Assembly (NCBI GenBank): GCA_002337055.1
Contig: DDFG01000005.1
Span: forward strand, 323,037-387,036
Length of the DNA: 64,000 bases
From: Betaproteobacteria bacterium UBA1934
Lineage (GTDB): Bacteria; Pseudomonadota; Gammaproteobacteria; Burkholderiales; Rhodocyclaceae
Direction: 5' to 3'
The notes beneath the pieces are model-generated. The model was not told the DNA's origin. It did no database searches and saw only the letters and a program-made list of their open reading frames with translations. Position 1 is the stretch's first letter. Every line of letters starts with the position of its first letter. The translations under genes were made by a program, and so were the position numbers. This document shows positions 17,495-25,443 of this stretch, one piece after another.

Positions 17495-18208
17495 ATGTTC
17501 AAGAAATGTATTCCGCTGCTTCTGGGTCTTTGTGCGTTCGCGGCACAAGCTGCGCTGAGCGACGAAGAAAAGGTCAGGAAGGCAGTGGAAATGGCGCTCG
17601 GCGGCAAGGTCGAGAGCGTCACCAAGGCCCCCGCGCTCGGCCTTTATGAAGTGTATTCGAGCGGCCAGATCCTGTACGTCGACGAAAAAGTCACGACGAT
17701 GGTTTTCGGCGCGCTGGTTGACGTCAAGACCAAGAAAAACCTGACTGACGAGCGCCTGAAAAAGCTGACTGCCATCAAATTCTCCGATCTGCCCTTCGAC
17801 CACGCGATCAAGCAGGTGCGCGGCGATGGCAAGCGCCAGCTGGCGACCTTCGAGGATCCGAACTGCGGCTACTGCAAGCGCCTTCACAAGGAAATGCAGA
17901 AACTCGACAACGTCACCATCTACACCTTCATGATCGGTATTCTCGGTGAGGATTCGCAGAAGAAGGCCAAGCAGATCTGGTGTTCGGCTGACCGTGCCAA
18001 GACCTGGAACGACTGGATGATCCAGGGCAAAACGCCGCCCGCCAAGGATGATTGCGATACCGCCGCGCTCGACAAGAACATGCAGTTCGCGCAGACGCAG
18101 CGCATAACCGGCACGCCGACGCTGTTCTTCGTGGACGGAGAGCGCATCCCGGGCGCAGCGCCGCTGCCGCAGATCGAAGAAAAGCTGAACAGCGCCAAGG
18201 CCAAGTAA
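17495..18208 (+). CDS. dsbC: DsbC, periplasmic disulfide isomerase
   Basis: A 237-residue protein. The signal peptide MFKKCIPLLLGLCAFAAQA is followed by the DsbC dimerisation domain (about residues 20-80) and a thioredoxin domain with the CGYC active site in FEDPNCGYCKRLHKEM. The cis-proline loop is ITGTPTLFFVDGERIPG. It reshuffles wrong disulfide bonds in periplasmic proteins and is kept reduced by DsbD. GGAGAA lies before the ATG at 17495; the longer reading adds a segment before the signal peptide and is rejected. Confidence 0.93.
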   Translation: MFKKCIPLLLGLCAFAAQAALSDEEKVRKAVEMALGGKVESVTKAPALGLYEVYSSGQILYVDEKVTTMVFGALVDVKTKKNLTDERLKKLTAIKFSDLPFDHAIKQVRGDGKRQLATFEDPNCGYCKRLHKEMQKLDNVTIYTFMIGILGEDSQKKAKQIWCSADRAKTWNDWMIQGKTPPAKDDCDTAALDKNMQFAQTQRITGTPTLFFVDGERIPGAAPLPQIEEKLNSAKAK

Positions 18209-18224
18209 GATCAGCCATACCCTC

Positions 18225-18260
18225 AAAGAGCCGTGTCGACGCGCCGACACGGCTCTTTGT
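18225..18260. terminator. Bidirectional terminator between dsbC and metF
   Basis: Perfect 14-bp arms AAAGAGCCGTGTCG (18225-18238) and CGACACGGCTCTTT (18245-18258) with a 6-base loop. It serves both convergent genes, with T-runs at both ends. Confidence 0.9.
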
Positions 18261-18263
18261 CGT

Positions 18264-19094
18264 TTACACGACCCGCAGGCGCCGACAGATTTCCAGCGTC
18301 AGTGCCGACTGGTTCATCGTATAGAAATGCATCCCCGGCGCGCCGCCGGCCAGAAGGCGCTCGCACAACCCGGTGACCACGTCGAGTCCGAAAGCACGGA
18401 TCGAGGCTGTGTCGTCGTAGTAGCACTCGAACTTGCGCCGCATCCAGCGGGGAATCTCGGCGCCGCACATATCCGAAAACCGCGCCAGTTTGGCGAAACT
18501 GACGATGGGCATGATGCCGGGGACGATGGGCACACTCACCCCCAGCGCCCGCGCTTCGTCGACGAAATTGAAATAGGCGTCAGGATTATAGAAATACTGG
18601 GTGATCGCCGAATTGGCGCCTGCCTGGATCTTGCGCGCAAAGGCCTGCAAATCTTCCTGCGGATTCCTCGCCTGCGGATGCCATTCGGGATAAGCCGCCA
18701 CTTCGATGCTGAAGCAGTCGCCAGTCTCGGCGCGGATGAAGTCAACCAGCTCGTTGGCGTAACGCAATTCGCCCGCCTGCGCCATGCCGGAGGGTAGATC
18801 GCCTCGCAGCGCCACGATGCGCCGGATGCCGGCGGCCTTGTACTGTTCGAGAATCTCGCGGATACCCGCGCGGGTCGAACCGATACAGGAGAGATGCGGC
18901 GCCGCGCCGTGCCCTTCCGCTAGGATTTCCTTGATGATGTCGAAGGTGCGCTCGCGGGTGGAGCCGCCCGCACCATAGGTCACCGAAAAGAACGTGGGCT
19001 TGAGCGCTGCCAGCTCGCCACGGGCGGCGCGCAATTTGGCCACGCCCTCCGGTGTCTGCGGGGGGAAGAATTCGAGGGAAAGTTCGGTTTTCAT
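18264..19094 (-). CDS. metF: 5,10-methylenetetrahydrofolate reductase
   Basis: A 276-residue FAD enzyme that makes 5-methyl-THF for methionine synthesis. LSLEFFPPQTPEG at the N-terminus contains the catalytic Glu, FFSVTYGAGGSTRERT near residue 36 and ALRGDLPSG near 98 are family motifs. The start overlaps the tlyA stop (ATGA), and it is the last gene of the ahcY operon, so it should be under SAH-riboswitch control. Confidence 0.95.
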   Translation of the reverse strand: MKTELSLEFFPPQTPEGVAKLRAARGELAALKPTFFSVTYGAGGSTRERTFDIIKEILAEGHGAAPHLSCIGSTRAGIREILEQYKAAGIRRIVALRGDLPSGMAQAGELRYANELVDFIRAETGDCFSIEVAAYPEWHPQARNPQEDLQAFARKIQAGANSAITQYFYNPDAYFNFVDEARALGVSVPIVPGIMPIVSFAKLARFSDMCGAEIPRWMRRKFECYYDDTASIRAFGLDVVTGLCERLLAGGAPGMHFYTMNQSALTLEICRRLRVV

Positions 19095-19912
19095 TGTTGT
19101 ATCCAGATAAAGAATTCGCGGTTGCCGTCGCCGCCGGCAATCGGGCTGTCGAACCAGCCTTGCACCGTCAGACCGAGGTCGGCGCAGACCTGGCGGAATT
19201 TGGCTTCCAGCGTGCCGTACAGCGAGGCATCGCGCACGATGCCGCCCTTGCCGAGACCGCAGGGGCCGACCTCGAACTGCGGCTTGACCAACAGCAGAAG
19301 ATGGCCGCCTGCCTTCAGCAGCGGGGGCAACTGCGGCAAGACCAGCGCCAGCGAAATGAAGGAGAGATCGCCCACAATCACGTCAAAGCCACCAACCGGC
19401 ATGGCTTTGCCGAGATCGGCCGGCGTCAGCGCCCGGGCGTTTACGCCTTCGCGGCAGATCACGCGGGGATCGTCGGCCAAGCGAGGATGCAGTTGTCCGT
19501 GTCCGACATCGAGGCCGACCACCCGGCTCGCCCCCGCCTGCAGCAGGCAATCGGTGAATCCGCCGGTCGATTGTCCGACGTCGAGACAGACGCTTCCCGC
19601 CACCGGCACTCCGGAACAGGCCAACGCGCCAGCCAGTTTCAGCCCGCCGCGCGAGACATAGCGGTCATCGGCATCGGCGTCGACCGTCAGGGGCGCATCG
19701 GCCGCCAGCTCTTGCGCGGGCTTGGCGAGCACGGCACCGTCGAGGCGAACCCGGCCCGCTTCGATCAGGCGCCGGGCCGCCGTGCGCGACTCGGCCAGCC
19801 CCTGCTCGACGAGCAGGGTATCGAGCCGCACACCCGCACGCGGGCGAGACAGTACGGCGACCGGCGCCGGTTGCGGGGCCGGTCGCGCCGTGCGGCGGTG
19901 AAAGGACTTCAC
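19091..19912 (-). CDS. tlyA: TlyA-family 2'-O-ribose rRNA methyltransferase
   Basis: A 273-residue protein with an S4 RNA-binding domain starting at VRLDTLLVEQGLAESRTAAR (about residue 28) and an FtsJ-like methyltransferase domain (CLDVGQSTGGFTDCLLQAGA for SAM binding, then DVIVGDLSFISL). The GTG at 19912 overlaps the TGA of the holin-like gene (GTGA), which decides the start, although residues 1-27 precede the usual family start. It uses SAM and produces SAH, fitting the operon. The usual target is cytidine 2'-O in rRNA. Confidence 0.9.
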   Translation of the reverse strand: MKSFHRRTARPAPQPAPVAVLSRPRAGVRLDTLLVEQGLAESRTAARRLIEAGRVRLDGAVLAKPAQELAADAPLTVDADADDRYVSRGGLKLAGALACSGVPVAGSVCLDVGQSTGGFTDCLLQAGASRVVGLDVGHGQLHPRLADDPRVICREGVNARALTPADLGKAMPVGGFDVIVGDLSFISLALVLPQLPPLLKAGGHLLLLVKPQFEVGPCGLGKGGIVRDASLYGTLEAKFRQVCADLGLTVQGWFDSPIAGGDGNREFFIWIQQ

Positions 19913-20265
19913 CCGTTGCCCTTGGCCGGCACCAGCGTACTGGTCAGCACCCAGGTGATCAGGCTGTAGAGCAGCGCGCCGAAGAGGCCGGGCCAAAAGC
20001 CGGTGACCACGAAGCCGTCGATCAGCGAACCGCCGAACCAGAACAGGCAGCCGTTGATGACCAGAATGAACAACCCGAGGGTCAGCACCGTCGCCGGCAA
20101 CGTCAACAGGATCAGCAAGGGCCGCAGGATCGCGTTGATCAGGCCGAGCAGCACCGCCGCGCCAAGCGCGGCGACGAACGACTTGACCTCGATGCCGGGC
20201 AGCAGTTGCGCCACGATCAGCAGCGCCCCCGCGTTCAGCAGCCAGACGAGCAGCAGGCGGGCCAT
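19909..20265 (-). CDS. Phage holin family 4 (DUF360-like) membrane protein
   Basis: A 118-residue protein with four hydrophobic segments and the motif GLINAILRPLLILLTLP near residue 40, characteristic of the small membrane family annotated as phage holin superfamily IV. AGGAGGTGAAG precedes the ATG at 20265, directly after the ahcY stop. There are no phage genes nearby. Conserved placement between ahcY and tlyA in related bacteria suggests a housekeeping role, which is unknown. Confidence 0.85.
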   Translation of the reverse strand: MARLLLVWLLNAGALLIVAQLLPGIEVKSFVAALGAAVLLGLINAILRPLLILLTLPATVLTLGLFILVINGCLFWFGGSLIDGFVVTGFWPGLFGALLYSLITWVLTSTLVPAKGNG

Positions 20266-20275
20266 CTTCACCTCC

Positions 20276-21685
20276 TTAGTAGCGGTAGTGGTCGGCCTTG
20301 TAGGGGCCATCCACCGAGACGCCGATGTAGGCGGCCTGCTGTTCGCTCAGGCGCGTCAGTTGCGCGTTCAGCTTCTTCAATTGCAGCCGTGCAACCTTCT
20401 CATCGAGATGCTTGGGCAGCGTGTAGACGCCGACCGGGTAATCGTCGGTACGGGTAAACAGCTCGATCTGGGCGATGGTCTGATTAGCGAAGCTGGAAGA
20501 CATCACATACGACGGATGCCCGGTCGCGCAACCGAGGTTCACGAGACGTCCCTTGGCCAACAGGATGATGCGCTTGCCGTCGGGGAAGATCACATGATCG
20601 ACCTGCGGCTTGATTTCCTCCCACTGGTAGCCTTCGATCGAGGCGACATCGATTTCATTGTCGAAATGGCCGATATTGCAGACGATGGCCTGATCCTTCA
20701 TCTTCGCCATGTGATCGTGGTTGATGACATGGTAGTTGCCGGTGGCGGTCACGAAAATATCGGCCTTGTCGGCAGCGTAGTCCATGGTCACCACGCGGTA
20801 GCCTTCCATGGCGGCCTGCAGAGCGCAGATCGGGTCGATTTCGGTGACCCAGACCTGGGCCGACAGGGCGCGCAGCGCCTGCGCCGAGCCCTTGCCGACA
20901 TCGCCATAACCGCACACCAGCGCGACCTTGCCGGCGACCATCACGTCGGTGGCACGCTTGATGCCGTCGACCAGCGATTCGCGGCAGCCGTAGAGATTGT
21001 CGAACTTGGATTTGGTCACCGAGTCGTTCACGTTGATCGCCGGGAATTTGAGTTCGCCCCGTTCGTGCATCTGGTAGAGGCGGTGCACGCCAGTCGTGGT
21101 CTCTTCGGTAACACCCTTGATCTGCGCCAGGCGCACCGAGTACCAGTCAGGCACCTGGGCCAGTTTGGCCTTGATCGCCGCGAACAGCACAGTCTCTTCT
21201 TCCGAGCCCGGCTTGGCCAGCACGGAAACGTCCTTCTCGGCGCGCGCCCCCAGGTGCAGCAGCAACGTTGCGTCGCCGCCGTCGTCGAGGATCATGTTCG
21301 AGTAACCGCCATCCGCCCACTCGAAAATGCGATGGGTGTAATCCCAGTACTCCGTCAGCGTCTCGCCCTTGACGGCGAAGACCGGCGTGCCTCCGGCCGC
21401 GATGGCCGCTGCCGCGTGATCCTGGGTCGAGAAAATGTTGCACGAAGCCCAGCGTACCTCTGCGCCGAGGTCCTTCAAGGTCTCGATCAGCACTGCGGTC
21501 TGGATGGTCATGTGCAGCGAACCGGTGATCCGCGCGCCCTTCAGCGGTTTCTCGGCGGCATATTCTTCGCGGATCGCCATCAGACCGGGCATTTCGGTCT
21601 CGGCAATACGGATTTCCTTGCGGCCCCAATCGGCGAGGCCCAGGTCGGCAACGATAAAGTCTTGGGAGGCAGCCACAGCGTTCAT
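20276..21685 (-). CDS. ahcY: S-adenosylhomocysteinase
   Basis: A 469-residue NAD-dependent enzyme that splits SAH into homocysteine and adenosine and so clears the inhibitor of methyltransferases. Landmarks: YIVADLGLADWGRKEI-like N-terminus, CNIFSTQDHAAAAIA near residue 85, FPAINVNDSVTKSKFDNLYG near 215, the NAD loop VCGYGDVGKGSAQAL near 255 and the C-terminal DHYRY. AGGAG lies six bases before the ATG at 21685. It heads ahcY-holin-like-tlyA-metF and is preceded by an SAH riboswitch. Confidence 0.97.
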   Translation of the reverse strand: MNAVAASQDFIVADLGLADWGRKEIRIAETEMPGLMAIREEYAAEKPLKGARITGSLHMTIQTAVLIETLKDLGAEVRWASCNIFSTQDHAAAAIAAGGTPVFAVKGETLTEYWDYTHRIFEWADGGYSNMILDDGGDATLLLHLGARAEKDVSVLAKPGSEEETVLFAAIKAKLAQVPDWYSVRLAQIKGVTEETTTGVHRLYQMHERGELKFPAINVNDSVTKSKFDNLYGCRESLVDGIKRATDVMVAGKVALVCGYGDVGKGSAQALRALSAQVWVTEIDPICALQAAMEGYRVVTMDYAADKADIFVTATGNYHVINHDHMAKMKDQAIVCNIGHFDNEIDVASIEGYQWEEIKPQVDHVIFPDGKRIILLAKGRLVNLGCATGHPSYVMSSSFANQTIAQIELFTRTDDYPVGVYTLPKHLDEKVARLQLKKLNAQLTRLSEQQAAYIGVSVDGPYKADHYRY

Positions 21686-21747
21686 GTCGAACTCCTGGTG
21701 TGGCCGGGGGAGGCGGCGAAACACTCACCGTCATCCATGCCCGGCAT

Positions 21748-21826
21748 GGGTGGGTGAGCGCCGTTGCAACAAGTGAAATCTGCCGAGCCTAGGAGGACGA
21801 CCCTCTCGCAGCGCTCCTCGACAGAC
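21748..21826 (-). promoter_or_regulatory. SAH riboswitch upstream of ahcY
   Basis: Read on the minus strand, the leader holds GAGGAGCGCTGCGA (21820-21807), AGGCTCGG (21789-21782) and CAACGGCGCTCACC (21767-21754) in this order. These are the conserved blocks of the SAH riboswitch, with GAGCGC pairing to GCGCTC. It lies 60-140 bases before the ahcY start and about ten bases after the -10 box. In this class SAH binding turns expression on. The match is by eye. Confidence 0.9.
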
Positions 21827-21832
21827 CGGGAA

Positions 21833-21862
21833 ATTATAGCCCGAGACCGAGCCTGTTCTCAA
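21833..21862 (-). promoter_or_regulatory. Sigma-70 promoter of the ahcY operon
   Basis: On the minus strand TTGAGA (21862-21857), an 18-base spacer and a perfect TATAAT (21838-21833). Transcription would begin near 21826, just before the first riboswitch block. Confidence 0.8.
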
Positions 21863-21904
21863 TCAGCCGACCGGGAACAGGTGCGAGCCGAGGTCACCCC
21901 CGTT

Positions 21905-23137
21905 TCAACCCGGTAGCGCCGCGTCGCCAGCCCAATAGCGGTCGACGTTCTTGATGCCCCACTTGGCGGCATCCTCGCGGGCAACGATCTTGTCCTTGCC
22001 GTGGCCGAGATCGACCACCTCAGGCGGGATGTAAGCCTGCGATTTCGAGGAGAAGAACACTTTCACCTTGGGCGCCAGCAGCGATTTCGTACCCTGCTCG
22101 ACCACCACGCCCAGGCGGCCCGATTCCAGACGGACAAAGGAACCGATGGGGTAGATGCCCATGCTTTTGACAAAGGCCTGAAAGACAGCTTCGTCAAAGT
22201 GCCCTTTGGCCCATTCGGCCATCTTGCGTAATGATTCGGCCGGGTCCCAGCCCGCCTTGTAGGGGCGATTCGAGGTGATTGCATCGTAAACATCGCAGAC
22301 CGCGCCCATTCTGGCAACGAGGCTGATCTTGTCGCCGGGCAGACGATGAGGGTAACCGCTGCCATCCATCTTTTCATGATGATGCAGGCACACATCGAGC
22401 GGAATCTCGCCGACGCCCCGACCCTCAAGCAGCAATTTGTGCCCCTTCGCAGGGTGCGTCTTGATGACGGCAAATTCCTCGTCGGTCAGTTTTCCAGGCT
22501 TGTTGAGAATCTCGTTCGGGATCATCGCCTTGCCCAAATCGTGCAGCAAACCCGCCAACCCCGCCTCTTTGGTCGTTTTTTCGTCGAGATTCAGCTGCCT
22601 GGCCAAGGCCACCATTAAGGCGCAGACCGCCACAGAGTGCATGTAGGTATAGTCATCGGCCGTTTTCAGGCGCGCCAGACTGATGATGGCGCCCGGGTTG
22701 CGCGATACCGAATTGGAAATCTCCTCAACCATGGGCATGGCCTCATCGGCGTCGATGGCCTTGCCCATGCGTGCTTCCTGAAACATCGAGGCCACCGCCT
22801 CCTTGGACTTGGCACAAATCCGGGCCGCCCGTTGGGTTTCCTCAGCCAGCGAGGTTTTTTCGGGCGGTCCGGGCGGCTGCTCGGCAGCGCGACTCAGACG
22901 GATATCTACATCTGCCACCGCCGTTTCGTGCGCGATGCCCTCAACCACATCGTCGCCCTTCGAGACATCGATCCAAACCTCTCGGATGCTGCTGGCGAGA
23001 ATCAGGTCGATATCCCGGGGATTCGTAATGACAAACTTGGTGCGCCAGAAGGGATGCTCTATCCACGAACCGCAAAATTCGTGCAGATGCATTCCGACCT
23101 TGAGGTGCTCGACAGCGATTTTCTTCAGCATGGGCAT
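21905..23137 (-). CDS. HD-GYP c-di-GMP phosphodiesterase with DUF3391
   Basis: A 410-residue soluble protein. The N-terminal DUF3391-like region (LKKIAVEHLKVGMHLHEF) is followed from about residue 140 by the HD-GYP domain: LAGLLHDLGKAMIPNEIL for the HD metal site, HHEKMDGSGYPHRL for the GYP motif and CDVYDAITSNRPYK. It hydrolyses c-di-GMP. Start MPML; a second ATG six bases later is equally possible. It stands between metK and ahcY but has no metabolic link to them. Confidence 0.88.
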   Translation of the reverse strand: MPMLKKIAVEHLKVGMHLHEFCGSWIEHPFWRTKFVITNPRDIDLILASSIREVWIDVSKGDDVVEGIAHETAVADVDIRLSRAAEQPPGPPEKTSLAEETQRAARICAKSKEAVASMFQEARMGKAIDADEAMPMVEEISNSVSRNPGAIISLARLKTADDYTYMHSVAVCALMVALARQLNLDEKTTKEAGLAGLLHDLGKAMIPNEILNKPGKLTDEEFAVIKTHPAKGHKLLLEGRGVGEIPLDVCLHHHEKMDGSGYPHRLPGDKISLVARMGAVCDVYDAITSNRPYKAGWDPAESLRKMAEWAKGHFDEAVFQAFVKSMGIYPIGSFVRLESGRLGVVVEQGTKSLLAPKVKVFFSSKSQAYIPPEVVDLGHGKDKIVAREDAAKWGIKNVDRYWAGDAALPG

Positions 23138-23197
23138 GGGAAGCGCGGCGAGGCCGATGAAAGCGCGATCTTAGCGGAATTCCCGTGTTCACGCCAA

Positions 23198-23226
23198 AAG
23201 GGGGCGCCCATCCGGAACGCCCCCTT
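23198..23226. terminator. Terminator downstream of metK
   Basis: GGGGGCG (23200-23206) pairs with CGCCCCC (23218-23224). On the minus strand the stem extends to GGGGGCG...CGCCCCC followed by TTTT, directly after the metK stop at 23249. Confidence 0.8.
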
Positions 23227-23248
23227 GTTGTGCCCGGGGTGACTGCGG

Positions 23249-24424
23249 TTACAAACCGGCATCCTCGCGCAACAGCACCGCACGATCGGTACGCTCCCAA
23301 GAGAATTCCGGCTCGTCGCGCCCAAAATGGCCATATGCCGCCGTCTTGGCGTAAATCGGCCGCAACAGGTCGAGCATCTGGATGATGCCCCGAGGACGCA
23401 GGTCGAAATGGCGCTGCACCAAACGGGCGATTTCGGTATCCGGAATGACACCGGTCCCTTCGGTATAGACCGTGATATTCATCGGATGCGCCACGCCGAT
23501 GGCGTACGCCACCTGAATCTGGCACTGGCGGGCCAGGCCGGCGGCAACGACATTCTTGGCGACATAACGCGCGGCATAGGCGGCACTGCGGTCGACCTTG
23601 GTCGGATCCTTGCCCGAAAAAGCGCCGCCGCCGTGCGGACAGGCGCCGCCATACGTATCCACGATGATCTTGCGGCCGGTCAGGCCGCAATCGCCCTGCG
23701 GCCCACCGATCACGAAACGGCCGGTCGGATTGATCAGGTACTCGGTATTCTGCAACCACTCCTTGGGCAGCACCGGCTTGATGATTTCTTCCACCACCGC
23801 CTCATAGAATTCCGGCTTCATCTTGTCGCCCAGGCTCATTTCAGGCGCATGCTGGGTGGAAAGGACGACGGTAGCGATACTGTGCGGCCGACCATCCTGA
23901 TAGCGCATGGTCACCTGGCTCTTGGCGTCCGGACGCAGGAAGGGCAGGCGACCATCCTTACGCAACAGCGCCTGGCGCTCAACCAGGCGATGCGCATAGT
24001 ACAGCGGGGCGGGCATCAGCTCGGGGGTCTCGTCGCAGGCGTAGCCGAACATCAGGCCCTGGTCGCCCGCACCGGTGTTCAGATAGTCGTCGCTAGCGTG
24101 ATCGACACCCTGCGCGATGTCGTTGCTCTGCTTGTCGTAGGCGACCAGCACCGCGCAACCCTTGTAGTCGATACCGTACTCGGTGTTGTCGTAGCCAATG
24201 CGGCGGATCGTGTCGCGCGCCACCTGGATGTAATCGACGTGCGCGTTGGTCGTGATCTCACCGGCCAGTACCACCAGACCGGTATTGCACAGCGTCTCGG
24301 CGGCCACGCGCGAACGGGGATCCTCGGCCAGCACGGCGTCGAGAATGGCGTCCGAAATCTGGTCGGCGACTTTGTCGGGATGACCTTCGGAAACCGATTC
24401 CGAAGTAAAGAGATATTCGCTCAT
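23249..24424 (-). CDS. metK: S-adenosylmethionine synthetase
   Basis: A 391-residue enzyme making SAM from methionine and ATP. GHPDK at residues 14-18 is the methionine/ATP site, DQGLMFGYACDETPELMP near 118 and GGGAFSGKDPTKVDRSAAY near 260 are the family signatures. GGAGCAATC precedes the ATG. It is monocistronic by its terminator. The long leader carries a SAM-II-like element, so feedback repression by SAM is likely. Confidence 0.97.
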   Translation of the reverse strand: MSEYLFTSESVSEGHPDKVADQISDAILDAVLAEDPRSRVAAETLCNTGLVVLAGEITTNAHVDYIQVARDTIRRIGYDNTEYGIDYKGCAVLVAYDKQSNDIAQGVDHASDDYLNTGAGDQGLMFGYACDETPELMPAPLYYAHRLVERQALLRKDGRLPFLRPDAKSQVTMRYQDGRPHSIATVVLSTQHAPEMSLGDKMKPEFYEAVVEEIIKPVLPKEWLQNTEYLINPTGRFVIGGPQGDCGLTGRKIIVDTYGGACPHGGGAFSGKDPTKVDRSAAYAARYVAKNVVAAGLARQCQIQVAYAIGVAHPMNITVYTEGTGVIPDTEIARLVQRHFDLRPRGIIQMLDLLRPIYAKTAAYGHFGRDEPEFSWERTDRAVLLREDAGL

Positions 24425-24477
24425 GATTGCTCCTGAAGGCCCTCTCTGTCGGCGTTACCGGCTTCGGGCCACGAGCG

Positions 24478-24536
24478 GTGACGCTTTAGCAGTATTTGTT
24501 ACACGCCCTGCAAGTTGTCTGATTAACTCGGCGAAT
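24478..24536 (-). promoter_or_regulatory. SAM-II-like riboswitch in the metK leader
   Basis: Minus strand, 5' to 3': CGCC (24533-24530), loop containing GAC and CTTGCA, GGCG (24507-24504), then TGTAACAAAT and GCTAAA (24490-24485) followed by GCGTC. CGCC/GGCG form P1. CTT and GAC in the loop can pair with AAG and GTC after GCTA to form the pseudoknot P2, with a small internal bulge. TTGCA and GCTAAA are the conserved blocks of the SAM-II (SAM_alpha) class. P1 is short and the call is by eye. A GGCCC/GGGCC hairpin between this and the start codon could be the expression platform. Confidence 0.62.
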
Positions 24537-24541
24537 TCATA

Positions 24542-24569
24542 ATTCTAATCTCTTGCAATCCGTTTGCAA
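24542..24569 (-). promoter_or_regulatory. metK promoter
   Basis: On the minus strand TTGCAA (24569-24564), a 16-base spacer and TAGAAT (24547-24542). Transcription would start near 24535, right at the first base of the SAM-II-like element. Confidence 0.6.
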
Positions 24570-24594
24570 CCCATCACTCTCGCGCTTTTACACC

Positions 24595-25443
24595 ATGGTC
24601 CTTTTCTACCGTCTGCTGTCCCGCCTGCCGCTGCCTCTGGTGCATGCCATTGGCACCCTGCTGGGCTGGCTGACCTACGCGCTCTCTGCCACCTACCGCC
24701 GCAACCTGCGCGCCAATCTGGCACAAGCCGGCCTCACCAGCATTCCCCCATTGGCAGTAGCAGCGGAAACCGGCAAACAGGCGGTGGAGCCGGCGCGCAT
24801 ATGGCTGCGCACGCTGGATGAGGCCGTTGCGCAGGTGCGCGAATTGCGCGGCTGGGAACATGTCGAAGCGGCACTGTCGGGTGGGCGTGGGCTGCTTTTC
24901 CTGACTCCACATCTGGGTTGTTTTGAAATCACCGCGCAGTATCTTTCGACACATTTTGACATCACGGTACTGTTTCGCCCACCAAAGAACCGCGGCTTAC
25001 AGCGGCTGATTGAAACCGGGCGGCGTCGCCCGAACCTGCACCTCGCTCCCGCCGACCTCTCCGGCGTCCGCGCGCTCATCAAGGCACTGAAGAAGGGTCA
25101 GGCGGTCGGCATCCTGCCCGACCAGGCACCACAGGCTGGCGAGGGGGCCTGGCTCGACTTCTTTGACCGTCCCGCCTACACGATGACCCTGGCGGCGCGC
25201 CTCAGCGAAGTGGCAAACACGACCCTGCTGGCCTTTGGCGAGCGCCTACCGGGAGGCGCAGGCTATCGCCTGCATTTTCGGCCGCTCGAACCCCCGCTGG
25301 AGGGCGACACCCTGGCTCGGGCCGCCCAGATCAATCAAATACTCGAAGCCCTTATCCGCCAATACCCGCGGCAGTACCTGTGGGGCTATAACCGTTACAA
25401 ACGGCCGGCCGGCGCCGAGCCACCACCGGAGGTCTCACCATGA
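24595..25443 (+). CDS. Lipid A-type lauroyl/myristoyl acyltransferase (first)
   Basis: A 282-residue inner-membrane acyltransferase of the LpxL/HtrB family. MVLFYRLLSRLPLPLVHAIG is the N-terminal membrane anchor; LLFLTPHLGCFEITAQYL near residue 105 holds the HX4E catalytic motif, and GQAVGILPDQAPQAGEGAWLDFF near 175 is the second conserved block. It adds a secondary acyl chain to Kdo-lipid A. The ATG at 24595 is preferred over an upstream extension that would enter the metK promoter. The stop overlaps the next start (ATGA). Confidence 0.88.
   Translation: MVLFYRLLSRLPLPLVHAIGTLLGWLTYALSATYRRNLRANLAQAGLTSIPPLAVAAETGKQAVEPARIWLRTLDEAVAQVRELRGWEHVEAALSGGRGLLFLTPHLGCFEITAQYLSTHFDITVLFRPPKNRGLQRLIETGRRRPNLHLAPADLSGVRALIKALKKGQAVGILPDQAPQAGEGAWLDFFDRPAYTMTLAARLSEVANTTLLAFGERLPGGAGYRLHFRPLEPPLEGDTLARAAQINQILEALIRQYPRQYLWGYNRYKRPAGAEPPPEVSP

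Noticed and set aside
19909..20265. Prophage remnant because of the holin family name
   Set aside because: There are no other phage genes, and the gene is embedded in a metabolic operon.
20003..21757. 584-codon open frame on the plus strand
   Set aside because: It is antisense to ahcY, which has clear enzyme motifs and a good start; high GC keeps the opposite frame open.
24425..24478. Terminator in the metK leader (GGCCC/GGGCC)
   Set aside because: The stem is five bases without a T-run; more likely part of translation control than a stop signal.
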